From Mesorhizobium carmichaelinearum (GTDB lineage: Bacteria; Pseudomonadota; Alphaproteobacteria; Rhizobiales; Rhizobiaceae): a stretch of 64,000 nt of DNA. The notes under the pieces are model-generated. The model saw nothing but the letters and a program-made list of their open reading frames with translations, made no database searches and was not told the origin of the DNA. The DNA is taken from contig NZ_FZQR01000020.1 of the NCBI RefSeq assembly GCF_900199455.1, positions 1 through 64,000 of the forward strand, given 5' to 3'. The position numbers were made by a program, and so were the translations under genes. Positions 37,283 to 47,493 of this stretch are shown here, one piece after another (the stretch's first letter is position 1; the number at the start of each line of letters is the position of its first letter).

Positions 37283-38352
37283 CCCGGTCCTTCCTGTCCA
37301 TACGCGCGGTAAGAAAGACATTCGGCGCCTTCGTCGCCGTCCACGACGTCACCATCGATGTGCCCAAGGGTGAGTTCCTGACCTTCCTCGGCCCGTCGGG
37401 CTCCGGCAAGTCGACGACACTTTACGCCATCGCCGGTTTTCAGGATCCGAGCTCAGGCGACGTGCTCCTGGAAGACAGATCGCTGCTCTCGGTGCCGTCA
37501 CACAAGCGCAACATCGGCATGGTTTTCCAGCGTTACACGCTGTTCCCGCATCTGAGCGTCGCCGAGAATGTCGCCTTTCCGCTGCGCGTGCGCCGCCGGC
37601 CGGATGCCGAGGTCAAGCGCAAGGTTGCCGACATGCTGGCGCTGGTACGCCTCGAGAACTTCGCCGACCGCCATCCGGGCGCGCTGTCTGGCGGCCAACA
37701 GCAGCGCGTGGCACTTGCCCGCGCGCTCGCCTACGACCCGCCGATCCTGTTGATGGACGAACCGCTGTCGGCGCTCGACAAGAAGCTGCGCCAGGAGATC
37801 CAGGCCGAGATCCGCCGCATCCACCGCGAAACGGGCGTCACCATCCTCTATGTCACGCACGACCAGGAGGAGGCGCTGCATCTTTCGGATCGCATCGCTC
37901 TGTTCAGGGAAGGCCGCATCGAACAGATCGGCACCGGTGAGGATCTCTATCTCAGGCCGGCGAGCGAGTTTGTTGCCGGCTTCATCGGCAACTCGAATTT
38001 CTTGGCCGCCGAGCATCTCGAGACCGCAGGCGGCGCGGCGACGATCCGCCTCGCCGACGGCTCGATCGTCAAGGGCGTGAAAACCACACAGGCCTTCGAT
38101 CGCGGCCAGAAGGCGCGGCTGATGGTGCGGCCAGAAGCGTTTCGCCTGACTCCCGGCCCGGCAAGTGCCGAGCTCGCAGTGGAATTCATCGATGCCGCCT
38201 TCTTCGGCGACCGCAGGCGCGTCGTGATGCGAACGGCCGGCGGAGAGGAACTCGACGTCAGGCCGACCTCGGACGCGGCGGAGCCGCATGGCCCCGACTC
38301 CGGCCGCCGGATCTTTTTCGATCCCGCCGTCGCCTTCCTGTTTCCAGCTTAA
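37279..38352 (+). CDS. ABC transporter ATP-binding protein, PotA-like
   Basis: This 357-residue ATPase has Walker A GPSGSGKSTT, the signature LSGGQQQRVALARAL, Walker B ILLMDEPLSALD and the H-loop VTHDQEEAL. A C-terminal TOBE-like domain spans residues 240-357 (QKARLMVRPEAFRL). It completes the importer with the two permeases and the binding protein. Confidence 0.9.
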   Translation: MTRSFLSIRAVRKTFGAFVAVHDVTIDVPKGEFLTFLGPSGSGKSTTLYAIAGFQDPSSGDVLLEDRSLLSVPSHKRNIGMVFQRYTLFPHLSVAENVAFPLRVRRRPDAEVKRKVADMLALVRLENFADRHPGALSGGQQQRVALARALAYDPPILLMDEPLSALDKKLRQEIQAEIRRIHRETGVTILYVTHDQEEALHLSDRIALFREGRIEQIGTGEDLYLRPASEFVAGFIGNSNFLAAEHLETAGGAATIRLADGSIVKGVKTTQAFDRGQKARLMVRPEAFRLTPGPASAELAVEFIDAAFFGDRRRVVMRTAGGEELDVRPTSDAAEPHGPDSGRRIFFDPAVAFLFPA

Positions 38353-39348
38353 TATAACGCGCATCGCGGCAGCGGATCGCAATGCCAACGAGCAAATTAG
38401 CCTATGCGCTGAGCGGCTCGGATTGGACTAAGGTGGCGAGAGAAAGGAGGCAATGCGAGGCCAGCGCTACACCTATTCCAGTGTGCTGTTCAGAATTATC
38501 TGTCGCTGTCCGGAATTAAGCCGAGCTTCGGAGGTCGTGCCGGCGCTCGTGCAGAAGCTTACCTGCTTAATGGCGACAGTGAAAGCGCAGAGCTGGACCT
38601 TGGTCGAGAGGGCAGCTCTGGTTTACCAATCCTGTCGTCTTGGGTTGACCAATCTGTTGCCGACCGTGAGGGGTTGACCAACAAGGGCGCCTATATTCTG
38701 TGCAAATTCAATCGCTTAATGCCGATCCAGAATTAAGTGTCATTGAGCCCATTGGTAAACCCAGTCTCAAGACCGGAACCCCCTACCATCAGCCAGAAAA
38801 CCCTCGTGTTTTCAATTGCATAGGTCACCAAACAGCGACCCATAATTTCGGACTGGTAAACCTCGTGAAATGCCAAATATTTCCGGACATCACACCAGAC
38901 TGCCATTTATGCGACTTTGACAGTACAAAGCATGAACGCAGACCGAGGCGGGTTTCGAATTGTCATTGCCTTTACCTTGAAGAACGGAAAATTGATGTCA
39001 AGTTCGTCGAGACGTTCGTCTATCTGGTAAACATGCAGGTCGCTAAGGCTCTACTGGTATCCGCCTTTCGACTTCTTGTAACTAATCGAAAAGATGGAGT
39101 AACTCGGCAGGTATAGCGATTACCGACTGCGCCCAGTCGTGCACCCACCCCAACTCCGCAAGTGCTCAAAGGTGCCTGCTGCGCATCTCGTGGCTTCTGG
39201 CGAAGCTGACTCCAGTAGTTCCAAAATCGTCAGATAACTTCCTTGGCATCCCCTCGCACGGCGCTATAAGCGGGGTATTCTGGCTGCGGACAGCGTACCG
39301 CTCCGGGTGACGACGATCACGTATAATACGGCGACAATAGTCATCAAG
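38353..39348. other. Thousand-base gap with repeated GGTNNACC motifs and no recognised gene
   Basis: AT content is higher than in the neighbouring genes. Open frames at 38453-38677 and 38700-39116 have no family resemblance. Near 38480-38520 the sequence contains TGTTCAGAATTA and TGTCCGGAATTA, repeats that recall the multiple terminal repeats of IS21-type elements; this would be a remnant only. The palindrome-like octamer GGTNNACC occurs at 38620, 38643, 38672, 38754 and 38855, with a near match at 39026. Confidence 0.5.
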
Positions 39349-40050
39349 CTAGAGCATGGTCGCCTTAGGCGGCTGCTCGAATTCAATTCGCCGCTTTTCG
39401 GCATCCTTCCTTCGTTTGATGGTGTCGATACGATATTGGTCGATCCCATCAAGATCGCCCTTCATATCAGCTGGTGTTGGAACTGGAATGGCCTTGGCGG
39501 CCGCCATGTCATGTCCAGAACGCTCCGAGACTCGCTTCATCGCCCAATAGATTCTCTTGTGGTCTTCGTCCTCGACAACAACACCCTTTAGGCTCTGCGT
39601 TTTGACATCGCTGCTAAATCGCTCGACGACTTTACCGAGCAGGATTTCTTCAACGAGCCTCTCCCAGGTTTCCCGAAGATCGGTGTAGAAATCCTTCGCT
39701 GACCTTCGCCAAACATCGCTAGTGAAATCAGTGGCGCCGTCGAAGCTCTTCAGACGCGTCTTGAGAGTGTCGATGCGCTTCGTGACAGACTGTGCGATCC
39801 ACGGCTCGTCAGTTTCGCTAATCAAGCCAAAACCGGCAGATTCGGACTTATTGATGTAGTTTCGAACAAGAGGAATCGGCGGATTGGCCTGCGCAGCTGC
39901 GTCAACCACCTCATTGAAGAACAGAAGATTATGGGTGAAAATGATGACCTGACGTCCTGTTGCCGCTTCTTTCACGAGCCAATGATTCAGCGGGTCAAAC
40001 GTCTCCACAATGACGTCAGCAATGAAGTGCACTGGGCTGCGCGCTCGCAC
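39349..40050 (-). pseudogene. AAA-family ATPase C-terminal fragment (defence-type)
   Basis: The frame has ATGRQVIIFTHNLLFFNEV, the H-loop end of RecF/SMC-like AAA ATPases such as the AAA_13 group. A helical C-terminal domain follows (IDTLKTRLKSFDGATDF; DLRETWERLVEEILLGKVVE). The Walker A and B motifs are missing: the N-terminal part has been removed at about 40000. Complete relatives are frequent in anti-phage islands. It is adjacent and antiparallel to the helicase-SbcCD operon. Confidence 0.65.
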
Positions 40051-40390
40051 GAATTCAGGTAGCCGGCAACGCGTACGGGGGGGATAGAGTTGAAAATGCG
40101 TTCCTTTCGATAGTCATGGGCGGAATTCGACCGCCACTCACCGATAGGCCGCGTCCTTGTCCGGGCTGGGCCCCGAGTCCGCGATAGGCGCCACGACGAC
40201 AGTATGAAACGCGGCAGATGCGCGTCGTCATCGAGCTGCGATAGCGCTCGCGATAGGCGCGCAGCGCTTGGTCCATGGCGACCGGACCGCCACACATCTA
40301 TGCTGCTGGACATGAGCAGCGACCGTACCGAGAATTTACTTTCAAATTCTGGCCGCAAAGTTCTATCGTAAATGAAATAGGGGACGGGGC
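40051..40390. other. Upstream region of the helicase operon
   Basis: This holds a GC-rich stretch that may be the debris of the truncated ATPase or of another gene (frames on both strands, unrecognised). It is followed by an AT-rich 70 bases (40310-40380) that are the likely promoter of the long operon starting at 40391. The Shine-Dalgarno region is GGGGACGGGG. Confidence 0.4.
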
Positions 40391-43300
40391 ATGGAAACGA
40401 GTTCGGACACTGGCGATGCCGCCGGTATATCAGCCGCGCCCGTAATGGAACTCGTGGCGGACATCGCCGCCAGCTTTACATATGCGTCCTTCCAAAATGC
40501 TATTCCGGTGATCCGGTCTATCGCGCTCAACAACCCAACCCAGCAGGGTTTCGAAAAATGCACTCTCGAGCTCACATCGAACCCCCCTTTTTTGCGGGCC
40601 AAAAGCTGGACAATTGATCGGATCGTTGCTGGCGACCGGCTTCCTTTAAGCGATCGAAAAATCGATCTCGACGCCAGCTATCTGGCTGGTCTCAACGAGG
40701 CTGAGCGCGGGGAGATAACGTTGCGCCTGACCTCAGGAAGCGCAGTGCTGGCCGAGCATCACGTTGCGGTGCGCCTGCTTGCCCGCGACGAATGGGGTGG
40801 CGTCATCGATATGGCGCAATTACTACCCGCATTCGTCATGCCGAACGATCCAGCGATTGCAGGACTGCTGCGTTCCGCAGCGGAGCGGCTCGCAGCGCAT
40901 GGTCATGCATCCAGCCTCGATGGCTATCAAAGCGGCAATCCGCAACGCGCATTCATGCTGTCGGCCGCAATTTATTCGGCGGTTGCCGGTCTATCCCTGC
41001 ATTATGCAGAGCCTCCTGCAAGCTTCGAAAGCCGAGGCCAAAAAATCCGACGTCCCTCAACAATTGCGGCGGAGAGACTGGCTACCTGTCTCGATGCCAG
41101 TCTGTTGTTCGCCTCCGCCCTGGAGGCGACGGGCCTGCACCCAGTCGTGCTTATGTTCCAGGGCCACGCTGCCGTCGGCGTCTGGATGACACAAAAGACG
41201 CTCGCCAACGCCATCGAGGCCGATGCCATGGAGATCCGCAAGGCGCTGGCATCGCGCGAACTGATCGTGTTTGAGACGACCGGTGTAACGCATCGGCCGG
41301 CGATGACGCTGGAGGCTGCGCAACGAGCAATCGAACAACGGCTCGACGAAACACAGGTAGGCACCTTTGTCGCCGCCATCGATATTCGCCGCTCGCGTAG
41401 CGGCGGCATTACACCGCTTGCCTCGCACGAACCGATGCGTCGCAACGTGGATACAGAAGTGGCAACCGAAAACGCGCTGCCGCTGCCAGCGGCACCGGCC
41501 GTGACAGCCCAGCCTGCCGACATCGTTGAGGTGAAGCCGACGACAGCTGCCGGGCGGATCGACCGCTGGCAGAAAAAGCTCCTTGATTTGACACTGCGGA
41601 ACCGTCTGCTCAATTTTCCGGACTCCAAGAAGACAATTCCGTTTCTTTGTACTGACGTCGGCTATCTCGAAGATCGCCTGATGGCGGGTGCTTCGATCAG
41701 GCTCATATCGCTGCCCGAACAAAATCCATTGGGCGAGCGGGATGCTGCCCTCTATCGCGAAGTCCATGGACGCGACCTGCAGCGCGGTTTTGCGGCAGAA
41801 GCGCTCCTGCGAGACGAGCTCCCATCGACGCTCGAGGGACACCAATTGGAATCCCGCCTGATCGATCTTTACCGCCAAGTACGCAACGACTTTGCCGAGG
41901 GTGGCGCGAATACGCTTTTCCTGGCAGTCGGCTTCCTGCGCTGGAAGAAAAAGCCGGAGGACGAGCGCAGCTATCGCGCGCCATTGTTGCTGGTACCGGT
42001 CAAGATCGAGCGCCGCAGCGCAACATCGCGTTTTACCTTGCGCTTTCATGAAGATGAGCCGCGGTTCAACGCAACCTTGTTGCAGTTTCTTGAGCGCGAC
42101 TTCGAGCTCAAACTGCCACAGTTCTCTGGTGAGCTGCCCGAAGACGAAAGCGGCGTTGATGTGCCGCGTCTGCTAAGTCTCATGCGACAGGCAGTGCGCG
42201 ACGTCCCCGGCATGGAGGTGGTGGACGAGACGGCGCTCTCGACCTTCTCCTTCGCCAAGTTTCTCATGTGGAAGGATCTGGTCGAGCGTACCGATGCGCT
42301 GCGCGAAAACCGCGTCGTACGACACCTGATCGATACGCCGGAGATAGCGTTCGAGGGCAATGCTTCATCATTCCGGGGCGAGCGCGAACTCGACCGGCAC
42401 TATGCCCCGTCCGATATCGTTTCACTGCTGCCAGCCGACTCCTCACAGACCGCCGCAAGCCTTGCCGCCGCCGAGGGTCGCGACTTTGTCATCATCGGTC
42501 CTCCCGGCACCGGCAAGAGCCAGACCATCGCCAACATGATTGCCAACTCTCTTTCAGTTGGCAAAACCGTGCTGTTTGTGGCCGAGAAGACGGCGGCGCT
42601 CGATGTGGTGTATCGTCGCCTTCGCGAACATGGCTTGGGCGCGCATTGTCTCGAACTCCATTCCAGCAAGGCGGACCGACGCAACTTTCTCAACCAGCTC
42701 AGGATCAGCTGGGAAAGCGGCGTGCGCGTGGACGGAGCCGAATGGATTGCGATCAACGAGCGGCTTCGCGTCCGTCGCGACGAACTGAATGCCTATGTAG
42801 AAGCGCTACATCGGCGCCATATCAATGGTCTCACGCCCTATCTGGCGTTTGGCATCGCTCTTAAGAACAAGCAACAGCGGGCTCCGAGACTGTCGTGGCC
42901 ATCGCGCGATGGCCACGACGAGGCAGGCCGGCTGGCGCTGGAGCATATTGCCGCCGAAACAGGTCTCGCGTTTCAGTCAGTAGAGATGCGACCGGTCTTG
43001 CGTCTCATAGATGTCACCGAGTGGACGTCAGGCTGGCAGGACAATTTGCTCGAAGCGGCAAAGACCCTCAAGAGTGCGTCCGAGGTTCTAGCCAACGCAC
43101 TTGACGCCTTCCTGGTGAGCATCGGCCTGCGCGCAAAAGGCGATGCGTCAAACGCGGAGCTCGAAGCGCTGCGAAAACTAGCAGGGGCACTCCAGGACAG
43201 TGCCGGCTATGACGTCAGCGTTGTCTTTGATCGAGATTTCGCCCAGTTGCGGGGAGCCCTCTCCACTCTCAATGATGCAATCGGCGACTATCGCAAGTCT

Positions 43301-46300
43301 CGCAAGGACCTGTCGGCACGCTATGACGAGGCTGCCGTTGCGCGCATACGAGTGGAGGACATAGAGCAGCAATGGCAACAGGCCGCTTCTGCCTTCTGGC
43401 CAAACAGTCAGTTGGGCAAACGCAAAGTCCAGAAGCTGCTTCAAGGCTATGTGACAGAGGGCGTGGCCGATCCTCAGCGGGACTTGTCACTGTTGCGCGT
43501 GATGCAGGACCGCCGCGCCACTGTCGAAGCCAACATCCTATCTGGGAAGCCGGTCGGATTTGCTGCACTTGATACCGACACCCATAGTATCGATCAGATA
43601 CTCTCGATCGCCGAAAGGCTTCGACAGACGCTACGCCTGCCCGGCCTCGGCACGGAGGATCTCAGAGCGCTCCTCCAAGCAACCGCCCCGAGCCTGCGAA
43701 GCGGTGCAGCAGATAGCGCGATGCGCCATGGGGCGGCCCGCTTCCTTGCGGCTTCTACAGCATTCGAGGCTGCGAGGACCCAATTTGCGATCCCTGCTGG
43801 AAAGACGCCTTCGTGGGAAGGACATGATAAGCCACTGACCGAATTGACGACCGCAATGGGAGACTTGCTCGATGCCCGTCATCTTCTGCGGGACTGGACT
43901 TCGTGGTGCGGCATTCGTCGCAGAGCTGTAAGTCAGAATCTGGGAGCGTTGGTCGACGATATCGAGGCGGGTCTGGTGCGACCAACCGAAGCTCAATCTG
44001 CGTTCCGCCTGGCCTATGTACGCTGGTGGCTGCCGGCCACACTGGATGCCGATCCGGTGCTGCGAGATTTCCGGCGCTTCCAGCATGAGCATGCCATCGA
44101 AGATTTCCGGGAAATCGACGATCTTGTCCGCACTCAAGCAAGCCTTCGCGTCATCAGTGCCATCGCTCATGGTCTGCCGGCTGTGCAAAGCGTCCCTCGC
44201 AATTCCGAGTTGGGCCTGTTGCGCCATCAGATGGAATTGCAGCGACCTAGCAGGTCAATCCGCGAAATGATCGGCGCTATGCCGTCGAGCTTTGTCAAGC
44301 TCGCGCCCTGCATGCTGATGTCGCCTCTTTCAATCGCTCAATACCTACCTCCCGATCAGGCGCTGTTCGACGTGGTCATTTTCGACGAAGCATCGCAGAT
44401 CACCACCTGGGACGCTGTCGTTGCTATCGCGCGAGCCCATCAAACCATAATCGTAGGCGATCCCAAGCAGTTGCCGCCCACCAATTTCTTTGGCCGCAAC
44501 GAGGAGGACGAGGAGGTCATCGAGCACGAAAAGGATCTTGAGAGCATTCTTGACGAAGCCAAAGCGGCCGGCATCCCGGTGCGTGATCTGCGCTGGCATT
44601 ATCGTAGCCGCAATGAGTCGCTGATCGCCTTTTCCAATCATCATTACTATCAGAATCGGCTCATCACCTTCCCTTCCCCAACGGTGGAAGATCGGGCGGT
44701 GCAGCTGCGAAAAATCACGACCGGCATCTACGATCGTGGAAAAAGTCGCACCAACCGCATTGAAGCCCAAGCGGTCACCGATGAGGCGGTCAGCAGGATG
44801 CGGCGTTGGCTGACCCTTCCAGAAAAGGACCGACCCACGCTCGGAGTCATCACCTTCAACGCGCAACAGCAGTCGCTCATCCTCGACTTTTTCGACATGG
44901 CGCGACAGACGGAGCCGGAGCTTGAATGGTTCTTTGCCGACGATCGTATTGAACCCGCCATCGTCAAGAATCTGGAAAATGTCCAGGGCGACGAGCGCGA
45001 CATAATCCTGTTTTCGATTACTTTCTCGCAAGACAACGCCGGCAAGCGAAGCATGGATTTCGGCGCGCTAAATCGGGACGGCGGCGAACGCCGGCTGAAT
45101 GTCGCGGTGACGCGTGCGCGGCAGGAACTGATAGTATTTTCAGGTTTTACCGCCGACCAGATCGACCCCAACCGGACCAAGGCAATCGGTGTACAGCATC
45201 TCAAAACCTTCCTCGATTTTGCCGAGCGCGGCGCCGTGGCATTGTCAGCGCAAGAACGCGGATCGGTCGGGGCCTTGGAATCCCCTTTCGAGGAGGCTGT
45301 AGCCGCCGAGCTTGAGAAGCGCGGATGGACCATCGTTCCACAAGTTGGCATTTCTGGCTTTCGAGTGGATATAGGGATCCGGCATCCCGATCTCGCCGGT
45401 GCCTATCTGGCTGGGGTCGAGTGTGACGGCGCTGCCTATCACAGTTCTGCCACGGCGCGAGATCGAGACAAGGTCCGAGAGCAGGTCCTTCGGGGCCTCG
45501 GGTGGAACATTGTCCGGGTATGGTCAACCGATTGGTGGTTTGATCTCGAAGGTTGCACCGAGAGGCTTCATGCCAGCCTGGCCGCGCTGCTCGAGGAAAG
45601 CCGTCGCAAGCAAGCTGAACAACAGGAAAGTGAAGCGGCGATCCGATGGGACATGGGACATAAGGTCGACCCCATAGATCCATTGCCAGCCGAAGAGTTT
45701 GCGTCGATCGGCGAACCTGAAAACTTGTCGATAAAATCAGAGCCAGAACTTGTCGCCGCTCCCGCCGCGACGGTAGAACACCCATCAGCATCTGGAGCAA
45801 TTTTGCCCGCTGCCGCGAATTCGACGCATGATTCCGTACCGACGGACGACCGTTATCGCCTCACTGACCTATCAGCATTCGCTACCAGCCCGGATCATTT
45901 TTACGACTTCGCCTATCGAGGCACCTTGCGGACCATGGTCGACGCAGTGATCGAACAGGAAGGCCCGCTACGAGAAGACGTCCTTGCGCAGCGCATCGCA
46001 CGGGCGCATGGCTGGCTCAGAACAGGCAACAAGATTCGGGAGCGGATCGACCTGCATCTGCGCGATTTCGATAGAACTGAAGAATCCAGCGGCAGCTTCC
46101 TATGGAAGAAGGGGACGGTGGTCGATCTGCTTGATTATCGCATGCCGTTTGACGCCCATGCCCGCCGGTCCATTGCCGACATTCCAATCGCCGAGCTAGC
46201 CGCTGTCGTCGTCGCGAACAAGGACGTTCTGGAACAGTCGGATCCCGCTCTCGACCTTGCACGTATGCTCGGCGTCGAGCGACTTGCGGCGATATCACGC

Positions 46301-46354
46301 TCCCGGCTGGATGAAGCGATCGATCGCGCCCGGCGCAACCTGGCATCGACATAG
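40391..46354 (+). CDS. Giant DUF4011-SF1 helicase-Vsr-like nuclease-DUF3320 protein
   Basis: This 1987-residue protein is intact over 5.9 kb. After an N-terminal region of unknown fold come DUF4011 (from about residue 390: WQKKLLDLTLRNRLLNF), a superfamily 1 helicase core with Walker A GPPGTGKSQT (about 703) and Walker B VVIFDEASQITTWD (about 1328), plus DPKQLPPT and VAVTRARQELIVFSG. A Vsr/DUF559-type PD-(D/E)xK nuclease follows (about 1640-1725; FRVDIGIRHPD and GVECDGAAYHS), then a DUF3320-like C-terminus from about 1827. Such proteins occur in bacterial defence islands. Here it heads an operon with SbcD-like and SbcC-like genes; the stop is 15 bases before the next start. A role in recognising and degrading foreign DNA is inferred. 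Confidence 0.9.
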   Translation: METSSDTGDAAGISAAPVMELVADIAASFTYASFQNAIPVIRSIALNNPTQQGFEKCTLELTSNPPFLRAKSWTIDRIVAGDRLPLSDRKIDLDASYLAGLNEAERGEITLRLTSGSAVLAEHHVAVRLLARDEWGGVIDMAQLLPAFVMPNDPAIAGLLRSAAERLAAHGHASSLDGYQSGNPQRAFMLSAAIYSAVAGLSLHYAEPPASFESRGQKIRRPSTIAAERLATCLDASLLFASALEATGLHPVVLMFQGHAAVGVWMTQKTLANAIEADAMEIRKALASRELIVFETTGVTHRPAMTLEAAQRAIEQRLDETQVGTFVAAIDIRRSRSGGITPLASHEPMRRNVDTEVATENALPLPAAPAVTAQPADIVEVKPTTAAGRIDRWQKKLLDLTLRNRLLNFPDSKKTIPFLCTDVGYLEDRLMAGASIRLISLPEQNPLGERDAALYREVHGRDLQRGFAAEALLRDELPSTLEGHQLESRLIDLYRQVRNDFAEGGANTLFLAVGFLRWKKKPEDERSYRAPLLLVPVKIERRSATSRFTLRFHEDEPRFNATLLQFLERDFELKLPQFSGELPEDESGVDVPRLLSLMRQAVRDVPGMEVVDETALSTFSFAKFLMWKDLVERTDALRENRVVRHLIDTPEIAFEGNASSFRGERELDRHYAPSDIVSLLPADSSQTAASLAAAEGRDFVIIGPPGTGKSQTIANMIANSLSVGKTVLFVAEKTAALDVVYRRLREHGLGAHCLELHSSKADRRNFLNQLRISWESGVRVDGAEWIAINERLRVRRDELNAYVEALHRRHINGLTPYLAFGIALKNKQQRAPRLSWPSRDGHDEAGRLALEHIAAETGLAFQSVEMRPVLRLIDVTEWTSGWQDNLLEAAKTLKSASEVLANALDAFLVSIGLRAKGDASNAELEALRKLAGALQDSAGYDVSVVFDRDFAQLRGALSTLNDAIGDYRKSRKDLSARYDEAAVARIRVEDIEQQWQQAASAFWPNSQLGKRKVQKLLQGYVTEGVADPQRDLSLLRVMQDRRATVEANILSGKPVGFAALDTDTHSIDQILSIAERLRQTLRLPGLGTEDLRALLQATAPSLRSGAADSAMRHGAARFLAASTAFEAARTQFAIPAGKTPSWEGHDKPLTELTTAMGDLLDARHLLRDWTSWCGIRRRAVSQNLGALVDDIEAGLVRPTEAQSAFRLAYVRWWLPATLDADPVLRDFRRFQHEHAIEDFREIDDLVRTQASLRVISAIAHGLPAVQSVPRNSELGLLRHQMELQRPSRSIREMIGAMPSSFVKLAPCMLMSPLSIAQYLPPDQALFDVVIFDEASQITTWDAVVAIARAHQTIIVGDPKQLPPTNFFGRNEEDEEVIEHEKDLESILDEAKAAGIPVRDLRWHYRSRNESLIAFSNHHYYQNRLITFPSPTVEDRAVQLRKITTGIYDRGKSRTNRIEAQAVTDEAVSRMRRWLTLPEKDRPTLGVITFNAQQQSLILDFFDMARQTEPELEWFFADDRIEPAIVKNLENVQGDERDIILFSITFSQDNAGKRSMDFGALNRDGGERRLNVAVTRARQELIVFSGFTADQIDPNRTKAIGVQHLKTFLDFAERGAVALSAQERGSVGALESPFEEAVAAELEKRGWTIVPQVGISGFRVDIGIRHPDLAGAYLAGVECDGAAYHSSATARDRDKVREQVLRGLGWNIVRVWSTDWWFDLEGCTERLHASLAALLEESRRKQAEQQESEAAIRWDMGHKVDPIDPLPAEEFASIGEPENLSIKSEPELVAAPAATVEHPSASGAILPAAANSTHDSVPTDDRYRLTDLSAFATSPDHFYDFAYRGTLRTMVDAVIEQEGPLREDVLAQRIARAHGWLRTGNKIRERIDLHLRDFDRTEESSGSFLWKKGTVVDLLDYRMPFDAHARRSIADIPIAELAAVVVANKDVLEQSDPALDLARMLGVERLAAISRSRLDEAIDRARRNLAST

Positions 46355-46368
46355 TTCTCGGAGACTCC

Positions 46369-47493
46369 ATGTTTCGATTCATCCACAGCTCCGATCTTCA
46401 TATCGGCAAGCGGTTCGGCAACATGCCGGAGGATCTGCGCGGGCGGCTCCGTGAAGCGCGCCATGGCGCGATCAGCCGGCTGGCAGAGCAGGCACGCGTC
46501 CATGGTGCCTCCACGATACTTCTGGCCGGCGATACGTTCGATACCGAAACGCCCACGCCAGCGATGTTGCGGCAAGCCATGGCCGAGATGAGCCAGAGCG
46601 CGCCCCTGCGCTGGATATTGCTGCCCGGCAACCATGATTCCCTGTTGGCTGATCAATTGTGGAGTGCAGCGGGCAGCGTTGTGCCGGACAATATCGTGCT
46701 GGCGATCCGGCCCGAAGTCTCGACCATTGCCGCAGGCGTGGCGCTGCTGCCTGCCCCGTGTACGACCCGCCGGCCCGGTCGCGACCTTACCGAGTGGATG
46801 GACAGCGCCATGACTCCGCAAGGCGCCATCCGACTTGGCCTTGCTCATGGCGCCATTCAGTCCTTTTCCGAGGATTCCGCAGCGTCCGACATCATTGCGC
46901 CAGATCGCGCGGCCAAGGCCGGTCTCGATTACCTGGCGCTGGGCGACTGGCACGGCCCCGTCGCCGTCAATGAGCGCAGCCGCTACAGCGGTGCGCCAGA
47001 ACCTGACCGTTTCAAACATGACACACCCGGCCAGGCCCTTGTCGTTTCCATTGCCGGGCCCGGCGCCATGCCGGAGATCGCGGCCGTCGAGACAGCCAGC
47101 TTTTCCTGGAAAACCGCTCCCCTGCATCTGCTGTCGGGTGACGACAGCGCGGCGGCATTTGAAGCGTTGCTTCCACCGCCACATCTGCGGCGTCAGACCT
47201 TGCTGCGAATTGGCGCGTCTGGCCGGGTGCGGTTAAGTGGGCGAACGGTCCTTCAAGCGGCGATTGCGGCAGCCGCGCCCGATTTCGCCTATCTGGAGCT
47301 GGACGGGGACGGGCTCGCGACCGACTGCGAAAGTGGCGATTTGGATCGAATCGATCGCTCTGGTGCCCTTCGCGAGGCAGCGCAGGCACTGTTGGAGGAA
47401 AGCAGCGACGAAACCCGGTCGGCTGTCGAACGCGACATATCGCGAGAAGCACTGGTTCGGCTGTTCAGCTATTGCGAGGCGATGGGATCATGA
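46369..47493 (+). CDS. SbcD/Mre11-like (YhaO-type) metallophosphoesterase nuclease
   Basis: This 374-residue protein has the calcineurin-like motifs in order: HSSDLHIG (residues 6-13), LLAGDTFD, LLPGNHDS, LGLAHGA and LGDWHGP. These bind two metals in Mre11/SbcD nucleases. It is shorter than SbcD and resembles the YhaO branch. It overlaps the ATPase gene downstream by an ATGA junction, the standard layout for SbcD-SbcC pairs, and follows the helicase gene closely. Confidence 0.9.
   Translation: MFRFIHSSDLHIGKRFGNMPEDLRGRLREARHGAISRLAEQARVHGASTILLAGDTFDTETPTPAMLRQAMAEMSQSAPLRWILLPGNHDSLLADQLWSAAGSVVPDNIVLAIRPEVSTIAAGVALLPAPCTTRRPGRDLTEWMDSAMTPQGAIRLGLAHGAIQSFSEDSAASDIIAPDRAAKAGLDYLALGDWHGPVAVNERSRYSGAPEPDRFKHDTPGQALVVSIAGPGAMPEIAAVETASFSWKTAPLHLLSGDDSAAAFEALLPPPHLRRQTLLRIGASGRVRLSGRTVLQAAIAAAAPDFAYLELDGDGLATDCESGDLDRIDRSGALREAAQALLEESSDETRSAVERDISREALVRLFSYCEAMGS

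Noticed and set aside
38453-39116. Two short plus-strand frames in the gap before the ATPase relic
   Set aside because: They have no family resemblance and poor codon character despite one good purine-rich leader at 38445.
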